Positions 45,110-54,916 of a stretch of DNA of 64,000 nt are shown here, piece after piece. Below the pieces are notes generated by a model, which worked only from the letters and a program-made list of their open reading frames with translations, did not search any database and was not told the DNA's origin. Source of the DNA: Bifidobacterium mizhiense (GTDB lineage Bacteria > Actinomycetota > Actinomycetes > Actinomycetales > Bifidobacteriaceae). Each line of letters starts with the position of its first letter. Within the stretch, counting starts at the first letter, position 1. The position numbers and the translations under genes are program-made. The DNA lies in contig NZ_BPWE01000001.1 of the NCBI RefSeq assembly GCF_020884755.1, forward strand, positions 124,001 through 188,000, given 5' to 3'.

Positions 45110-46462
45110 CTACATCTCAAACTTCATCTGCGCCGAACCAGTCATATCAACTTCCTTCAGTGAAGCTGTTTGCGCGAATTGGCTCAATTCCATCTCGGCA
45201 TGGGCATAGGGAAATGAGACCCGCAACTGGCAGGTTCCCCTTTTAGTTCTCGCGCCGAAATGCGCGTACGATACGCCGCCTTCGGACGGAACCTGGCGGT
45301 AATGGCGTGATGTCTGCAATACGGTGAGGCATCCCGCATATTCTCCGTCAAGCCAGACTTGGATTGTCGGCCAACCCTTGTACTTACCTGTTTTGATGAA
45401 TCCATGCAGCAATCTCACCCAGACCTCGTCACTGGTGGAGAATCGGTTAAACAGATCCTGATGCTTTGCCGCACCCGACACACCAACGGTCTGCCACTTA
45501 TCTATACCCTCTACGATGCACTGACCATCGGGACGCTGATTGCATGGGCGATGCACACCCCTTCCCTTGAAACGCCGGGACTGCCTAGGCTGCTTCAATA
45601 GCGTAGAAGCACTGGATGAAGAATCTGACGAATTGAGGACAGTAGTGAACCCACCGCCTAGCCCGCTCATATACCGGCGCATCCATTCAAAGCACTCTTG
45701 AGTCTGTGCGGCGTCAGACAATGCACGATGCTCCTCGTTCTCTGCGATGCCGAATCTGCGAATAAGATCCTGCAGCCGATGATGCTTCTCCTGTGGAAAC
45801 AAAGCTCGACTCATTTGCAAGGTATCCATGCACACTGGGCCGGGCATGGTATACCCCACTCGTGCACTCTCAGCTTCGAAAAACCTCATATCGAAACGCA
45901 AATTATGACCTACAACAGGGTCGTCTCCTACCCAGGACCAGAACAAAGGCAACACATCACCGATCTTCGGCTGACCGTCCAGCATGGCATCAGTAATGCC
46001 GGTCAATTCGACAATCCTGCTGTCCAAACTCCTGCCGGGATCGACCAAGGTATCAAAACTGTCGACAATGCTCCGGCCACGAACCTTCACTGCCCCGATC
46101 TCGATGATCTGATCCATCTGTGCACGCAGACCCGTCGTCTCGGTATCAAGCACCACATAATCCACAGGCAAGCCGTCATCGTTGTCGGCAGGTTTCGTAT
46201 TATCGTTCAAATGAACCAGCTCGTCAGCAGGCCGTTTTGCGTGTTTTCCTCTCGGACCATGCCTTTTCTTAGCGGTTGGGCTTATATGCTCATTTCCGAG
46301 GTCTTGAGTCTGCTGTTTATGCGCCATCGCATACAGCACTGCCAACAGAACGATAACCGCAATAATGATTCCTGAGATCACCGGATGCATGATGATCACA
46401 CCAAGCAACGCAAGAATGACAATACCCAGCAACGTGCCCTTGTCATTCTTCCTCTTCCTCAC
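45110..46462 (-). CDS. membrane-tethered DnaQ-like 3'-5' exonuclease with unknown C-terminal domain
   Basis: A 450-residue protein. Residues 10-47 hold one or two TM helices (GIVILALLGVIIMHPVISGI and following), then a basic linker, then a DEDDh exonuclease at about 100-270: VVLDTETTGL (ExoI), VVGHNLRFDMRFF (ExoII) and HRALSDA (ExoIII). The C-terminal 180 residues (VWVRLLHGFIKTGKYKGWPT, then VWLDGEYAGCLTV) form a separate domain I do not recognise; it might be HIRAN- or WYL-like. Base composition is lower in GC than the flanking core genes. Confidence 0.8.
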   Translation of the reverse strand: MRKRKNDKGTLLGIVILALLGVIIMHPVISGIIIAVIVLLAVLYAMAHKQQTQDLGNEHISPTAKKRHGPRGKHAKRPADELVHLNDNTKPADNDDGLPVDYVVLDTETTGLRAQMDQIIEIGAVKVRGRSIVDSFDTLVDPGRSLDSRIVELTGITDAMLDGQPKIGDVLPLFWSWVGDDPVVGHNLRFDMRFFEAESARVGYTMPGPVCMDTLQMSRALFPQEKHHRLQDLIRRFGIAENEEHRALSDAAQTQECFEWMRRYMSGLGGGFTTVLNSSDSSSSASTLLKQPRQSRRFKGRGVHRPCNQRPDGQCIVEGIDKWQTVGVSGAAKHQDLFNRFSTSDEVWVRLLHGFIKTGKYKGWPTIQVWLDGEYAGCLTVLQTSRHYRQVPSEGGVSYAHFGARTKRGTCQLRVSFPYAHAEMELSQFAQTASLKEVDMTGSAQMKFEM

Positions 46463-47365
46463 GCTTGATAAGCTACACCGCAGCCTGGAAACCCATCAAC
46501 ATTATTCGGATTCCCTCTATCAGTGCGTGTAAACATCAGCGGACACCATTACAGGGAACGAAGAGCATGACTCATGCAAGGTCCAGTGTGGATATATCGC
46601 TTTCTGCATAAGTTCGCTTACACACGACATGCCATAATCAAGTAACTCGGCAAGACGATACTGAACATCGACCGGCAGTAACTGATACGTCGCTTATATG
46701 TCTTTGCTATGACCGCTGAAAACAAACTTACCTTTGAAACAAATTCTTGAACATTCCCGTTGCTTCCCTGTCCGCTATAACTTCTGCAGCAGAAGATGTG
46801 GAGGGAAATATATAATGCGGCGTGACTCTGTATCAAACCTTAAACATACTGAATACAGTACTTTTCGTATATTCTGACCCAGTAAGCAGCAAGCGCCCTG
46901 AAACGCTAGGGCTTTAAGGTAAATAGGCTTAACCTTAATGTCACAGCAGACATATCAATCCTGCCACGCAAACACCTCTTTGATAAAAAAGACTCAATCT
47001 ATCGTCTGATGACTTTCCCATTCAAGCATCTGATCAACAATATCGTCTGCTCTTCAAATAATTGACAGATTGACAGCACATTGGCTCTGCAAAAGTATTA
47101 GCACGAATCACGCTTAAACTTTCGAGCAAGGGGACCCTATTATGCAACTTATCAATCCAATCAAATACCTGTCCACAGGAGCTATCTACAAAAGCAACGC
47201 TAGCGAATTTTTCCAAACTTGGAGCCGTTTTCCACAGCATTCGATTAACATCGCGAACCCGTCATCTCTGTGACCAACAGGGGGCTGATATGAATGCCAA
47301 CTTCAATCTCGCTTAAGCCTGCATGATATTCTATTGCCGTTCACTGAAGACGAGAGGAAGCGCAA
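46463..47365. other. 900-nt AT-rich gap, no supported gene
   Basis: Starts an accessory-type stretch. AGCGCCCTGAAACGCTAGGGCT (46889-46911) is a hairpin with TTTAAGG after it. TTAAGGT/ACCTTAA (about 46915-46939) is a second inverted repeat. A 68-codon minus-strand frame (47034-47240) might be a gene fragment but resembles nothing I know. Confidence 0.4.
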
Positions 47366-47836
47366 ATGCGTAAGGGCATCGCGACTACAGTTGCCGCAAT
47401 AGTTATGTTGATGGGCTTGTCATCCTGCGGAGGAAATTCTTCAACAAGCTCGGATGCAGGAAAGCAAACGACCAGTTCACAAGAGAAACCCAGGAAAACG
47501 AACAAAGCCCCACAACCGGCCGATCTAACAGGGACATGGAAGCAGACAAACGGTTCCGATAAAGACCACTACCAGCAGGCAACGGTGACCGCTGATAGCA
47601 TAGAAATCAATTGGGTGAGCCCCGACACCACTAGCCTATATTGGTCCGGCAGCTTCACCCCGCCGACCACCGCTGGCGGCTACTCTTGGACCAGCCAGGG
47701 AAACAAGGACAAAATGCCGCAGAGCTTGCTCGCCTCACAGGACGATACCAAAGATTTCAAGTATGAAAACGGTGAAATCATCTACAAGGCCAGCGCGATG
47801 GGCACCACAACCACAGTTCACCTCAAGAAGCAGTAA
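47366..47836 (+). CDS. small lipoprotein, unknown function
   Basis: A 156-residue secreted protein: MRKG, hydrophobic core, lipobox GLSSC with Cys21, a Ser/Thr/Lys/Pro-rich tether and a compact C-terminal domain (LTGTWKQTNG to TTTVHLKKQ) with a beta-rich, lipocalin-like look. The ribosome-binding site is GAGAGGA. A run of nine C follows the stop. Function unknown. Confidence 0.75.
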   Translation: MRKGIATTVAAIVMLMGLSSCGGNSSTSSDAGKQTTSSQEKPRKTNKAPQPADLTGTWKQTNGSDKDHYQQATVTADSIEINWVSPDTTSLYWSGSFTPPTTAGGYSWTSQGNKDKMPQSLLASQDDTKDFKYENGEIIYKASAMGTTTTVHLKKQ

Positions 47837-47851
47837 AAAATATCTGTATAG

Positions 47852-47860
47852 CCCCCCCCC
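47852..47860 (+). repeat. run of nine C
   Basis: Non-coding homopolymer 16 bases after the lipoprotein stop. With the run at 33400 it shows that long C/G tracts here are not confined to coding switches. Confidence 0.65.
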
Positions 47861-47876
47861 TCAACTTCTACCCAAG

Positions 47877-47902
47877 AAATGTCATACAAAAGCGTATTTC
47901 TG
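47877..47902 (+). repeat. dispersed intergenic motif, copy 1
   Basis: TGTCATACAAAAGCGTATTTC, related to copies at about 54577 and 59020 (consensus TGTCACACAAAATCGTATTTC). It lies after a plus-strand lipoprotein gene. Confidence 0.5.
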
Positions 47903-47929
47903 CGGTGCGATCTGCTTTTCCTATACAAG

Positions 47930-48595
47930 TCAGGTCATGCCAAAGATGTGAATCAGAATCCAGACGATACCTGCACCCAGAGAGAATCCAACGGCTGAAG
48001 TCACACAGAAATTGATGACCGGCCCCGCAATCGGATGGGACTTGAACGCCTGGCTGTAGTATTGATTTCCGGGCATGAGCCACTTTCGTTCAAAGCGGGT
48101 TCGTTTACTACGGTCCACTTCCTCGCCCGACAGAAAGGCCTTGATCTCCCGAAAGGTCTGCACATCATTGCGGGCTTTAATCTGCTCGATGTACGCGGCA
48201 GCTATGATACCCAAAATGCCCGTTATCAGAACCATGGCGAGCATGGCATACAGAATCACATCTGACTTGTTCAACTTCATATAGAGAGCAAACCCGACGA
48301 TAAGGGTCAAAAACATGAAGACTGTGAGAATTCCACAGACCAAGCCGAGTCGGCGAAGGTTTTTGGTTTCCGAATCAATGCTCTTATCCATGATGTCGAG
48401 GTCTCCTTTGATCAGCTGGTCTATGGTCACATCGAAGAGGTTGGACAGGAGGAGCAGGTTCTGCACGTCCGGGTAGGTACGATCGTTCTCCCAGTTGGAT
48501 ATGGTCTGGCGGGACACAAATATCTTCCCCGCAAGATCGTCCTGGGACATGCCCCACTCCGAGCGATACCGTCGAATCTGATTGCCCAGTTCCAT
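47930..48595 (-). CDS. membrane-bound XRE-family regulator
   Basis: A 221-residue protein with an N-terminal HTH_3 (QIRRYRSEWGMSQDDLAGKI, then FVSRQTISNWENDRTYPD) and three or four TM segments (about 75-100, 105-130, 195-220). This layout belongs to XRE regulators that sense membrane or cell state directly. ATG 48595 (MELGNQ) is chosen over upstream codons because AGGGG precedes it and the HTH begins directly after. Confidence 0.85.
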   Translation of the reverse strand: MELGNQIRRYRSEWGMSQDDLAGKIFVSRQTISNWENDRTYPDVQNLLLLSNLFDVTIDQLIKGDLDIMDKSIDSETKNLRRLGLVCGILTVFMFLTLIVGFALYMKLNKSDVILYAMLAMVLITGILGIIAAAYIEQIKARNDVQTFREIKAFLSGEEVDRSKRTRFERKWLMPGNQYYSQAFKSHPIAGPVINFCVTSAVGFSLGAGIVWILIHIFGMT

Positions 48596-49862
48596 ACCCC
48601 TGCCACTCGCTTTCCTTGACCATCGTTCGCTAACCGATGTTGGTTGATGACTATGTGGTTGCATCATCGTGACCTGCGCAAGTCCGACCCTCTCAAGCTA
48701 TCAACCCAACCCCTCGCCCACCAAAAATTCCCCTGCCAAAAGTCTTTGACACCCTCATTTTTCAAGGATTATCGGCATGGCTCAGCATAAATGTAGGTTG
48801 GGGAAACACTCCGGACAAACTATCAGCGACACACCAAACATGCTCACAACTCATTGCCCATTACCAAGCCTTGAGTATCGTCATGCAATTACGCGATACA
48901 AGGATAAGAACGTGTAGCCAGTGGGAGAAGACCCGGTCATACTCCCCAGGATTCGCAAGTTACATCGAGAGATCAAGACTGCAAAGATGGTCCACGCACA
49001 GAAATCGACTATATTCTCCGCACCAAGACTCAATGGAGCCGGTTCATGGATAACCATCGGCGCAGATTCCAAACGTCTTCTCCTGAAAATGGTGGCCATC
49101 CGCCAAAGCAAACCTAAGAAGGGCAGCTAGGGTAAGTGGCTTGCATACTGCGTAATGACATCGACATCAGACAATACAATACGTGAGCTCAGAACCACTA
49201 TGAGTCGACCAGGGAGCGGATGAGAATCGACGGCTGCTTCGGAGTGGACAACCAGATACTCAACACCGTGGCACTCGGAAACCCCGACCGGGAACGGCAC
49301 TGTTTTATTTGACTGGCACAGGCTCCTTGGGTCCCAAGATCATCGCAGCAGCGTATTTCATTTTTTTGCCAGATATTCGAATGCCTCAGATTACGCCGAA
49401 GCGTCCTCCTCTGGAAGTCAGATTCAGGAGGAAATCGCAGGGCACAGGTACAATTCGGGTCGGCTTCACAAGCAACGCTCCAGAAAACTGGCTGTGGCAT
49501 CCAGGACAGCAACACCGTCCAGTTCATGTTTCCGCCCCAAATAACAAGACATGCTTTCTAGTATCCAGCCCTTAGCGTTCCTATACTCTTATTCTCTTGC
49601 TCTCAATGTCTTTGATCAGCAGGTCATCGAGTCGTGAGAACAGGTAGGTCCTCACAAGTATTTTTCTGTCCAGAACAGCTTTTCGCCATGGACCCATCTA
49701 TGTAAATCCCTACCCGTTACACACTCCTTCAGGCAAGCACTGGTTCACGATCTGTCTTTTGGACGAAACACCATTCTTGATCTATAGCATTCTTTTGCTG
49801 AGTGCTCTCCGTATTTTATTTAATAAATGTATCGCGCAATATATGTTCGAACAGACGTTGCT
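48596..49862. other. gene-poor stretch with possible coding debris
   Basis: Nothing is well supported. Between 49219 and 49575 two plus-strand frames that meet near 49305 (MRIDGCFGVDNQILNTVALG..., then LTGTGSLGPKIIAAAYFIFL...) read like one protein broken by a frameshift, but I do not recognise the family. A 69-codon frame at 48921-49130 is also unassigned. Confidence 0.35.
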
Positions 49863-49923
49863 TTGACAAGTCAGATTTAACGTTTTATCATGAATTTGTT
49901 GCGTTGATATAACGGTTTATCAA
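49863..49923 (+). promoter_or_regulatory. promoter and operators of the nucleoside cassette
   Basis: TTGACA (49863-49868), 17-base spacer, TATCAT (49886-49891). GATTTAACGTTTTATC (49874-49889) overlaps the -10. TTGATATAACGGTTTATCAA (49904-49923) is a near-perfect palindrome with a central CG; both share TAACG(T/G)TTTATCA. These are the expected binding sites for the LacI-type regulator at 52781. Confidence 0.7.
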
Positions 49924-50021
49924 TACAATGTAGTGTTTTGACGCAAGTTCAAGTCAGGGAGAAAGCCTGAGCTTGTTGAGAAATCGCTATTAAAGCCAGT
50001 CAGAGTAGAAGGAGCTTCACA

Positions 50022-50966
50022 ATGGCGAAAAAGATGATTCTCGATTTGGACACAGGCGTGGATGACACCTTGGCCCTGAGCTACACCCTTGGGAGCCCTG
50101 ACATTGATTTGTTGGGAATCTCAGGCACTTACGGAAATGTGGTGCTCAAGCAGGGCTTGCGGAATTCGCTGGCCGTTTTGAGTCTGCTAGGTCATCCCGA
50201 AATCCCGGTCTATCCTGGCATTGACCACCCAAGCGACAAAGACGAGTTTCTGACTCCATCTGCGGATATTCACGGCAAGAATGGCATCGGCGAAGTAGTA
50301 ATTCCCGACTCCAATAAGGAACCTGAAACAACCAGCGCTGTGGATTTCATTATTGATTCCGTAAAGACCTATGGCAAGGATCTGGTCTACGTTCCCACCG
50401 GCCCATTGACCAATTTGGATGCCGCCATTAAGCGTGCACCTGAAATCGTTGACCAAATTGGTCAAGTGGTGTTGATGGGTGGAGCCTTGACAGTATGCGG
50501 CAATGTCAATCCTTGGGAGGAAGCAAATATCTCCCAGGATCCGGAAGCGGCAAACAGAGTATTCCGGTCTGGTATCCCCGCAAAAATGATCGGGCTGGAT
50601 GTCACCCTCCAGACGCTGCTGACCAAGAAGGAAACTCAGCAATGGCGCGACATGGATACTCCTGGCTCCAGATTCCTGGCTGACATGACTGATTTCTACA
50701 TCGGCGCCTACGCGAAATTCCACCCTCACCTTCATGGATGCGGTCTGCATGATCCTCTCGCTGCCGCAGTGGCCATTGATCCCACCTTCGTAAAAACACT
50801 GCCTATGAACATGCAAGTAGACGTGGATGGGCCTACCCGAGGCCGTACCATCGGTGACAACACGCGCTTGAATGATCCACGAAAGACCATGGAGGTCGCG
50901 GTACAGGTCGATGTTCCCCGGTTCCTGAAAGAATTTATGTCCCGCACAAGTGCCGCCTGCCGCTGA
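50022..50966 (+). CDS. inosine-uridine-type nucleoside hydrolase
   Basis: A 314-residue IUNH enzyme hydrolysing ribonucleosides to base and ribose. The N-terminal Ca-binding motif is DLDTGVDDTLAL, and VPTGPLTNLDAAIKRAP and VLMGGALTV are family hallmarks. The active-site His region is HGCGLHDPLAAAVAIDP. AGAAGGAG precedes ATG 50022. First gene of a cassette with an MFS transporter and a LacI regulator; purine/pyrimidine specificity is not decidable. Confidence 0.93.
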   Translation: MAKKMILDLDTGVDDTLALSYTLGSPDIDLLGISGTYGNVVLKQGLRNSLAVLSLLGHPEIPVYPGIDHPSDKDEFLTPSADIHGKNGIGEVVIPDSNKEPETTSAVDFIIDSVKTYGKDLVYVPTGPLTNLDAAIKRAPEIVDQIGQVVLMGGALTVCGNVNPWEEANISQDPEAANRVFRSGIPAKMIGLDVTLQTLLTKKETQQWRDMDTPGSRFLADMTDFYIGAYAKFHPHLHGCGLHDPLAAAVAIDPTFVKTLPMNMQVDVDGPTRGRTIGDNTRLNDPRKTMEVAVQVDVPRFLKEFMSRTSAACR

Positions 50967-51027
50967 AAACAATCGTCAAACTTTGCCGGGCAATAGCCGC
51001 CCGGCATTGGTTGGTTAGGAAACTACT

Positions 51028-52470
51028 TTGTCATCACAAAATACTCAAACTGAAGCTCTTGATAAATTCGATCCCAGACAAGATCCAGAAGTTACGAACA
51101 GGGCTGCCGTCAAAGCCTTGATTCCCCTCCTCATTACCTTCGTGCTGGGCACATTGTGCATGCAGGCATTTAATCTGGTCTTCGAACAAGTTGGCCAAGA
51201 CGTGGGTGATCCCGCACATGCCTCGCTAATCACGGCAATACCAGGTATCATTCTCGGCATTGTCTGTTTCATTTACGGATCTCTCGGAGATTTCGTTTCG
51301 CTGAAAAAGATGGTCATGGTGGGCATGGCCTTCCTTTTGACGGGTTCGATTCTCGGATTCCTAGCCACATTTTTCATCACCGGCAATCTGTGGGTGGTCA
51401 TAATCGCACGCTCAGTTCAAACGGCAGGCGAACAGGTCGCTGGCTCCGTCTATCTGGTGGTGGCTACGAAGTATCTGAAACCGTCGTTAAAGGTCATATT
51501 CTTCGGCGTCTTCACTGCAGCCTTCCAGCTTTCCAACGTCATTGGCATTCTGGCAGGTGGGTGGCTGGCCACCTTGCATTGGCAATTCCTCTTCCTCATT
51601 CCCGTGGTGACCATCTTCTTTATCCCGATCCTGATGCACAACCTCCCCAGCGATAGCGGTAATGGGAAAAAGATTGATGTACCAGGCTTCATACTCTTCG
51701 GTGGCGGTGCTGCATTCCTCACGCTCTTCTTCTCATTCAATGCGTGGTGGATGCTGATCGTCTCCATTCTGCTGTTTGCAGCCCTTGCGGTGTACATCCA
51801 CAAGGTGGAGGAGCCCTTCATCACGCCCGGCTTCTTCCGTAATGTCCCCTGGCTGCTGGGATGCCTGTTGGTCTTCGTCATTGATTTCACGCCGAACTGG
51901 TTCTCGCCCATGCTCAACGCCATTGGCCGCGATGTTTATTCCATCAATTCCGCCAAGGTGTCCCTGCTCATCGTATGGGGACCTGTCGTTGCAGTCATCG
52001 TGGGATGCTGCTCCGGCTTCATTGTCGACAAGATCGGTCGTGGGGCATCAATTATCTGCGCTGCGACTTCAATGGCCATCGGCATGTTGATGGTTGCTTT
52101 CCTAGCCCAGAAGAACACGATTTTCATGGCAATTGCCCCCATCTTCTTCAACGGCGGCCAGGCCTTCCTTTATTCTCCTTTGGTTGATACGGTTCTGGGA
52201 ACTCTGCATAAAGACGAATCCGGACGTGGTGTTGGCCTGAATGATCTGATTATGAACACCACCGGTTCTATCGGAATCTCTGTATTCGGTAGTCTGATGG
52301 CCAATCCGGCATTGTCGAAAGGCAGCTTGATCGGGAAAACCGGAACGGGTGCCACATACTCCAACCTAGCTCTCATTTCGGTTGGTACCCTGATTGTAGG
52401 CGTCGTTCTAGTACTCATCCTTCGTCACAAGCTATATGGCTCTCGTACCGACCTCCAGAATGAGCGGTGA
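51028..52470 (+). CDS. MFS transporter, probably nucleoside importer
   Basis: A 480-residue major facilitator with about 14 hydrophobic segments, DHA2/EmrB-like in length. Motif-A-like GSLGDFVSLKKMV sits in the first cytoplasmic loop. The start is probably TTG 51028 with AGGA seven bases before. It lies 61 bases after the nucleoside hydrolase, so uptake of nucleosides is inferred from context; the sequence alone would suggest multidrug efflux. Confidence 0.85.
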   Translation: MSSQNTQTEALDKFDPRQDPEVTNRAAVKALIPLLITFVLGTLCMQAFNLVFEQVGQDVGDPAHASLITAIPGIILGIVCFIYGSLGDFVSLKKMVMVGMAFLLTGSILGFLATFFITGNLWVVIIARSVQTAGEQVAGSVYLVVATKYLKPSLKVIFFGVFTAAFQLSNVIGILAGGWLATLHWQFLFLIPVVTIFFIPILMHNLPSDSGNGKKIDVPGFILFGGGAAFLTLFFSFNAWWMLIVSILLFAALAVYIHKVEEPFITPGFFRNVPWLLGCLLVFVIDFTPNWFSPMLNAIGRDVYSINSAKVSLLIVWGPVVAVIVGCCSGFIVDKIGRGASIICAATSMAIGMLMVAFLAQKNTIFMAIAPIFFNGGQAFLYSPLVDTVLGTLHKDESGRGVGLNDLIMNTTGSIGISVFGSLMANPALSKGSLIGKTGTGATYSNLALISVGTLIVGVVLVLILRHKLYGSRTDLQNER

Positions 52471-52531
52471 TGATCAGTAGCTTATAGCCCCATCGTGGCG
52501 ACAATCATATTTGTAAAGAAACAGAATGAGT

Positions 52532-52575
52532 AAGGCCTGGTGGCGATCATCAAAAGACATTCGTCACCGGGCCTT
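52532..52575 (+). terminator. hairpin after the MFS gene
   Basis: AAGGCCTGGTG and CACCGGGCCTT pair around a 22-base loop, 60 bases past the stop; no clear U-run follows (CCC). Confidence 0.55.
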
Positions 52576-52780
52576 CCCAATGACCTACCAATGTTTCCCT
52601 CTGTAGAAAGCACTTTTCTAAAGCAATAAGGCCCTTACCACTCGGGGGAACAACATATGTTCACTCTTCCCTTAGCAGCCCCGGTCCAAAAGCGAATTGC
52701 TTGTTATTGTAGGTTTACAGCAAGAGTCGACAACGAATTGTCTTATAAGACGGTACTTGGATAAAACAAAAGGAGCGGCT
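52576..52780. other. promoter region of the second LacI gene
   Basis: Contains the 12-base palindrome GTCTTATAAGAC (52740-52751) 29 bases before the start, a candidate autoregulatory site, and the ribosome-binding site AAAAGGAG. Confidence 0.4.
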
Positions 52781-53839
52781 ATGAACATACGAGTGAGGTT
52801 GAAGGATGTTGCTTCGGCTGCTGGCGTATCGGTGGCCGCCGCGTCTTTGGTTCTCAATGATAGACCTATCCGCATGTCCAAGAACAAACGGAAACTCATC
52901 ATTGAGACTGCAAAGAAGTTAAAATACGTTCCTAATCAGAATGCTCGCAGTCTTGTAACAAATACCTCAATGCTGTTAGCCCTGCTGGTCCCCGATATAG
53001 AAAACTACTTCTTCGCCTCGCTGGCGAAACGTATTGAAGACACCTGCCGGTCATATGGATATTCACTGATAGTGGCCAACTCCGATGACAAGGAGAAAAT
53101 CGAGCATGAGTTGTTAATTCAACTCGACTCACAGGATATCGATGGACTGTTTTTGATCCCCTCTCAAGAATCCGTAAGGAATAGCGCTGATCTTAAAGCA
53201 GAAGTTACTCGGATGAGTTGCCCAGTGATCCTCACCGATAGACTTCTTGGGATGGACTGGTGCGATAGCGTGGGTTCAAATAACTATTCAGGTGGAAGAC
53301 AAGCTGCTGAAATACTGGTACGTCACGGTCATACACGCATAGCATGCATATCCGGTGATAGGGAATCCGATACCTCAGAGGCCCGCAAGGCGGGTTTTCT
53401 GGACGGTCTTTCAGAAGCAGGGTTTCCCATTAATCCAGAGCTCGATGTCAATGGAGATTATCGCTTCGGCAGCGGCTATGAAGCAGCGGATTCACTGATC
53501 GACAAGGGTGCAACCGCCGTATTCTGCTGCAACGACCTGATGGCTCTTGGTTTTGTTAACAGATTAAATGAACGTGGAATGAAAATACCCGATGACTGTT
53601 CTCTCATCGGGTACGATAATACTTTGAATCATTTAGGGGTTGGGCAGAACCTGACAACCTTCGATCAAGGGATCGCCGAAATGGCCAAAACATGCTCCTC
53701 GCAAATGATGCGTAGAATCTCTGAATTGCAAAAAGACGCTAGGAACAAGACCTGGTTGGAATCGCCTGTCACGCATGTTCTCGAACCAACGGTGGTCTAT
53801 CGCGGTTCTGTGCGGAATATTTCGTCTGAAACAGATTGA
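52781..53839 (+). CDS. LacI-family regulator of the nucleoside cassette
   Basis: A 352-residue LacI/GalR repressor with HTH RLKDVASAAGVSVAAASLVL, hinge KYVPNQNARSLV and effector domain from LLALLVPDIENYFFASLAKR. ATG 52781 follows AAAAGGAG. Codon use is AT-richer than in the housekeeping genes, as in the two genes before it, suggesting that the three-gene cassette arrived together. Confidence 0.9.
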   Translation: MNIRVRLKDVASAAGVSVAAASLVLNDRPIRMSKNKRKLIIETAKKLKYVPNQNARSLVTNTSMLLALLVPDIENYFFASLAKRIEDTCRSYGYSLIVANSDDKEKIEHELLIQLDSQDIDGLFLIPSQESVRNSADLKAEVTRMSCPVILTDRLLGMDWCDSVGSNNYSGGRQAAEILVRHGHTRIACISGDRESDTSEARKAGFLDGLSEAGFPINPELDVNGDYRFGSGYEAADSLIDKGATAVFCCNDLMALGFVNRLNERGMKIPDDCSLIGYDNTLNHLGVGQNLTTFDQGIAEMAKTCSSQMMRRISELQKDARNKTWLESPVTHVLEPTVVYRGSVRNISSETD

Positions 53840-54315
53840 TCATCCTCAACAACGCACTACTAAACAGTCGTCCGTAGCAAAACAGGACATAGACAGATAC
53901 GTGTGATAAATAGAAAATCTTACATATTAGAGCGATGCTTAATTATCCTGCATCCTGGATAGTGTCCAGAATTTTCCTTGACCCGACCTGCTCAAGATCA
54001 GGACATGAGCATCCAATACACAGCTATTTACCGAATTCGACATCAACCCACAAGAACCAAAAATGACGATCCTGACATATTGACAGCTCTTTGAATATCG
54101 TGGCTGCAAAACGGTGGCAGCTCATCCATAGAGACGGCACACAGTGTAACGAGATGCACCAATCCTCGGAATCCGGCATGGCAGAAAACAATTGGCTTCC
54201 GTGCCCATTGAATCAGGATAAAAGGCAGGACGGGGTCATATGACGTACCTTCCTTAAATTGAACCCTTTGCTACCCACGAATGAACGAAAGCCACGGATA
54301 GGAGTATCCGCTGCA
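53840..54315. other. AT-rich gap, no gene seen
   Basis: Short frames only. GGATAGTGTCCAGAATTTTC near 53956 resembles insertion-sequence ends in style, but no transposase reading frame accompanies it. Confidence 0.3.
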
Positions 54316-54514
54316 ATGAAGTTCGGCATCCACACGTTTACCCCAGACCCTCCCCCAAGGCGAGAATCAGAGCCGGCGAAAATGGCAGACTAAGAAAGCC
54401 TTAACTCGCGGATGTGGAACGAAAAGCATGGGGTGGATACAGAACTCCACGAAAACCACCTACAGCAAAATCTACTGGATGACCATAATTAACCTCCGGG
54501 ACCCGTTCAAGTAA
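54316..54514 (+). pseudogene. decayed second copy of the 66-aa basic protein gene at 57768
   Basis: ATG 54316 begins MKFGIHTFTP, matching MKIGMRTPSP of 57768, but the frame stops at 54391. In the next frame the reading KWQTKKALTRGCGTKSMGWI and RDPFK-stop (54512) aligns with KWKRQTKKALIPGYGRKGMGWI and WDLFK-stop of the intact gene, at the same overall length. It is therefore a frameshifted, substituted paralogue. Confidence 0.7.
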
Positions 54515-54554
54515 TGTAGATGATGACTTGCTCTTCAGAGGTACTTTTATCGTG

Positions 54555-54916
54555 TTAGGACTTTTGCCGCCCAAGTGTCACACAAAATCGTGCCTTTGCC
54601 GGAATCGCCGAACTATGGACAGGTTGGATCGATCCCGGATTTGTTTCGGCGGGATGGAGCCAGACTTCGCGATACCATGCATTGCGCGCCGCTTTCTCTC
54701 TTTCTGTCTTTGTTTTATGGCAAGCGTTTGAAAGCCATTGGATGTTGTCCAACTGTTGTCGTCGCCTGAGACGCTATGGTCGCTATCGGTTCCTATTCCG
54801 TTGCAACCTTTCGCATGGTGTTTGGCTTGGCATTTGCCGTCTACCCAGGCTTTGGTCTTGGCTCTGATCCTCTGCCAGTCGCCGGGCAGCCAGTCGCGCC
54901 TGCGCGAGGTCGCCAT
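54555..54916 (-). pseudogene. HNH endonuclease, inactivated by one frameshift
   Basis: From ATG 54916: SRRRDWLPGDWQRIRAKT, then a Cys pair region and TDSDHSVSGDDNS, which is the first half of a phage-type HNH nuclease. The rest (DNIQWLSNACHKTKTEREKA, then HPAETNPGS) is in another frame. A single missing T near 54751 (AACAGTTGGAC instead of AACAGTTTGGAC) explains it. HNH genes of this form sit beside terminase genes in Siphoviridae-type prophages; no terminase is left here. Confidence 0.75.
54575..54600 (+). repeat. dispersed intergenic motif, copy 2
   Basis: TGTCACACAAAATCGTGCCTTT, sharing TGTCACACAAAATCGT exactly with copy 3 near 59021. It lies at the 3' end of the HNH pseudogene. Confidence 0.5.

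Noticed and set aside
53940-53980. Possible insertion-sequence end near 53956
   Set aside because: No matching inverted end or transposase frame could be found nearby.
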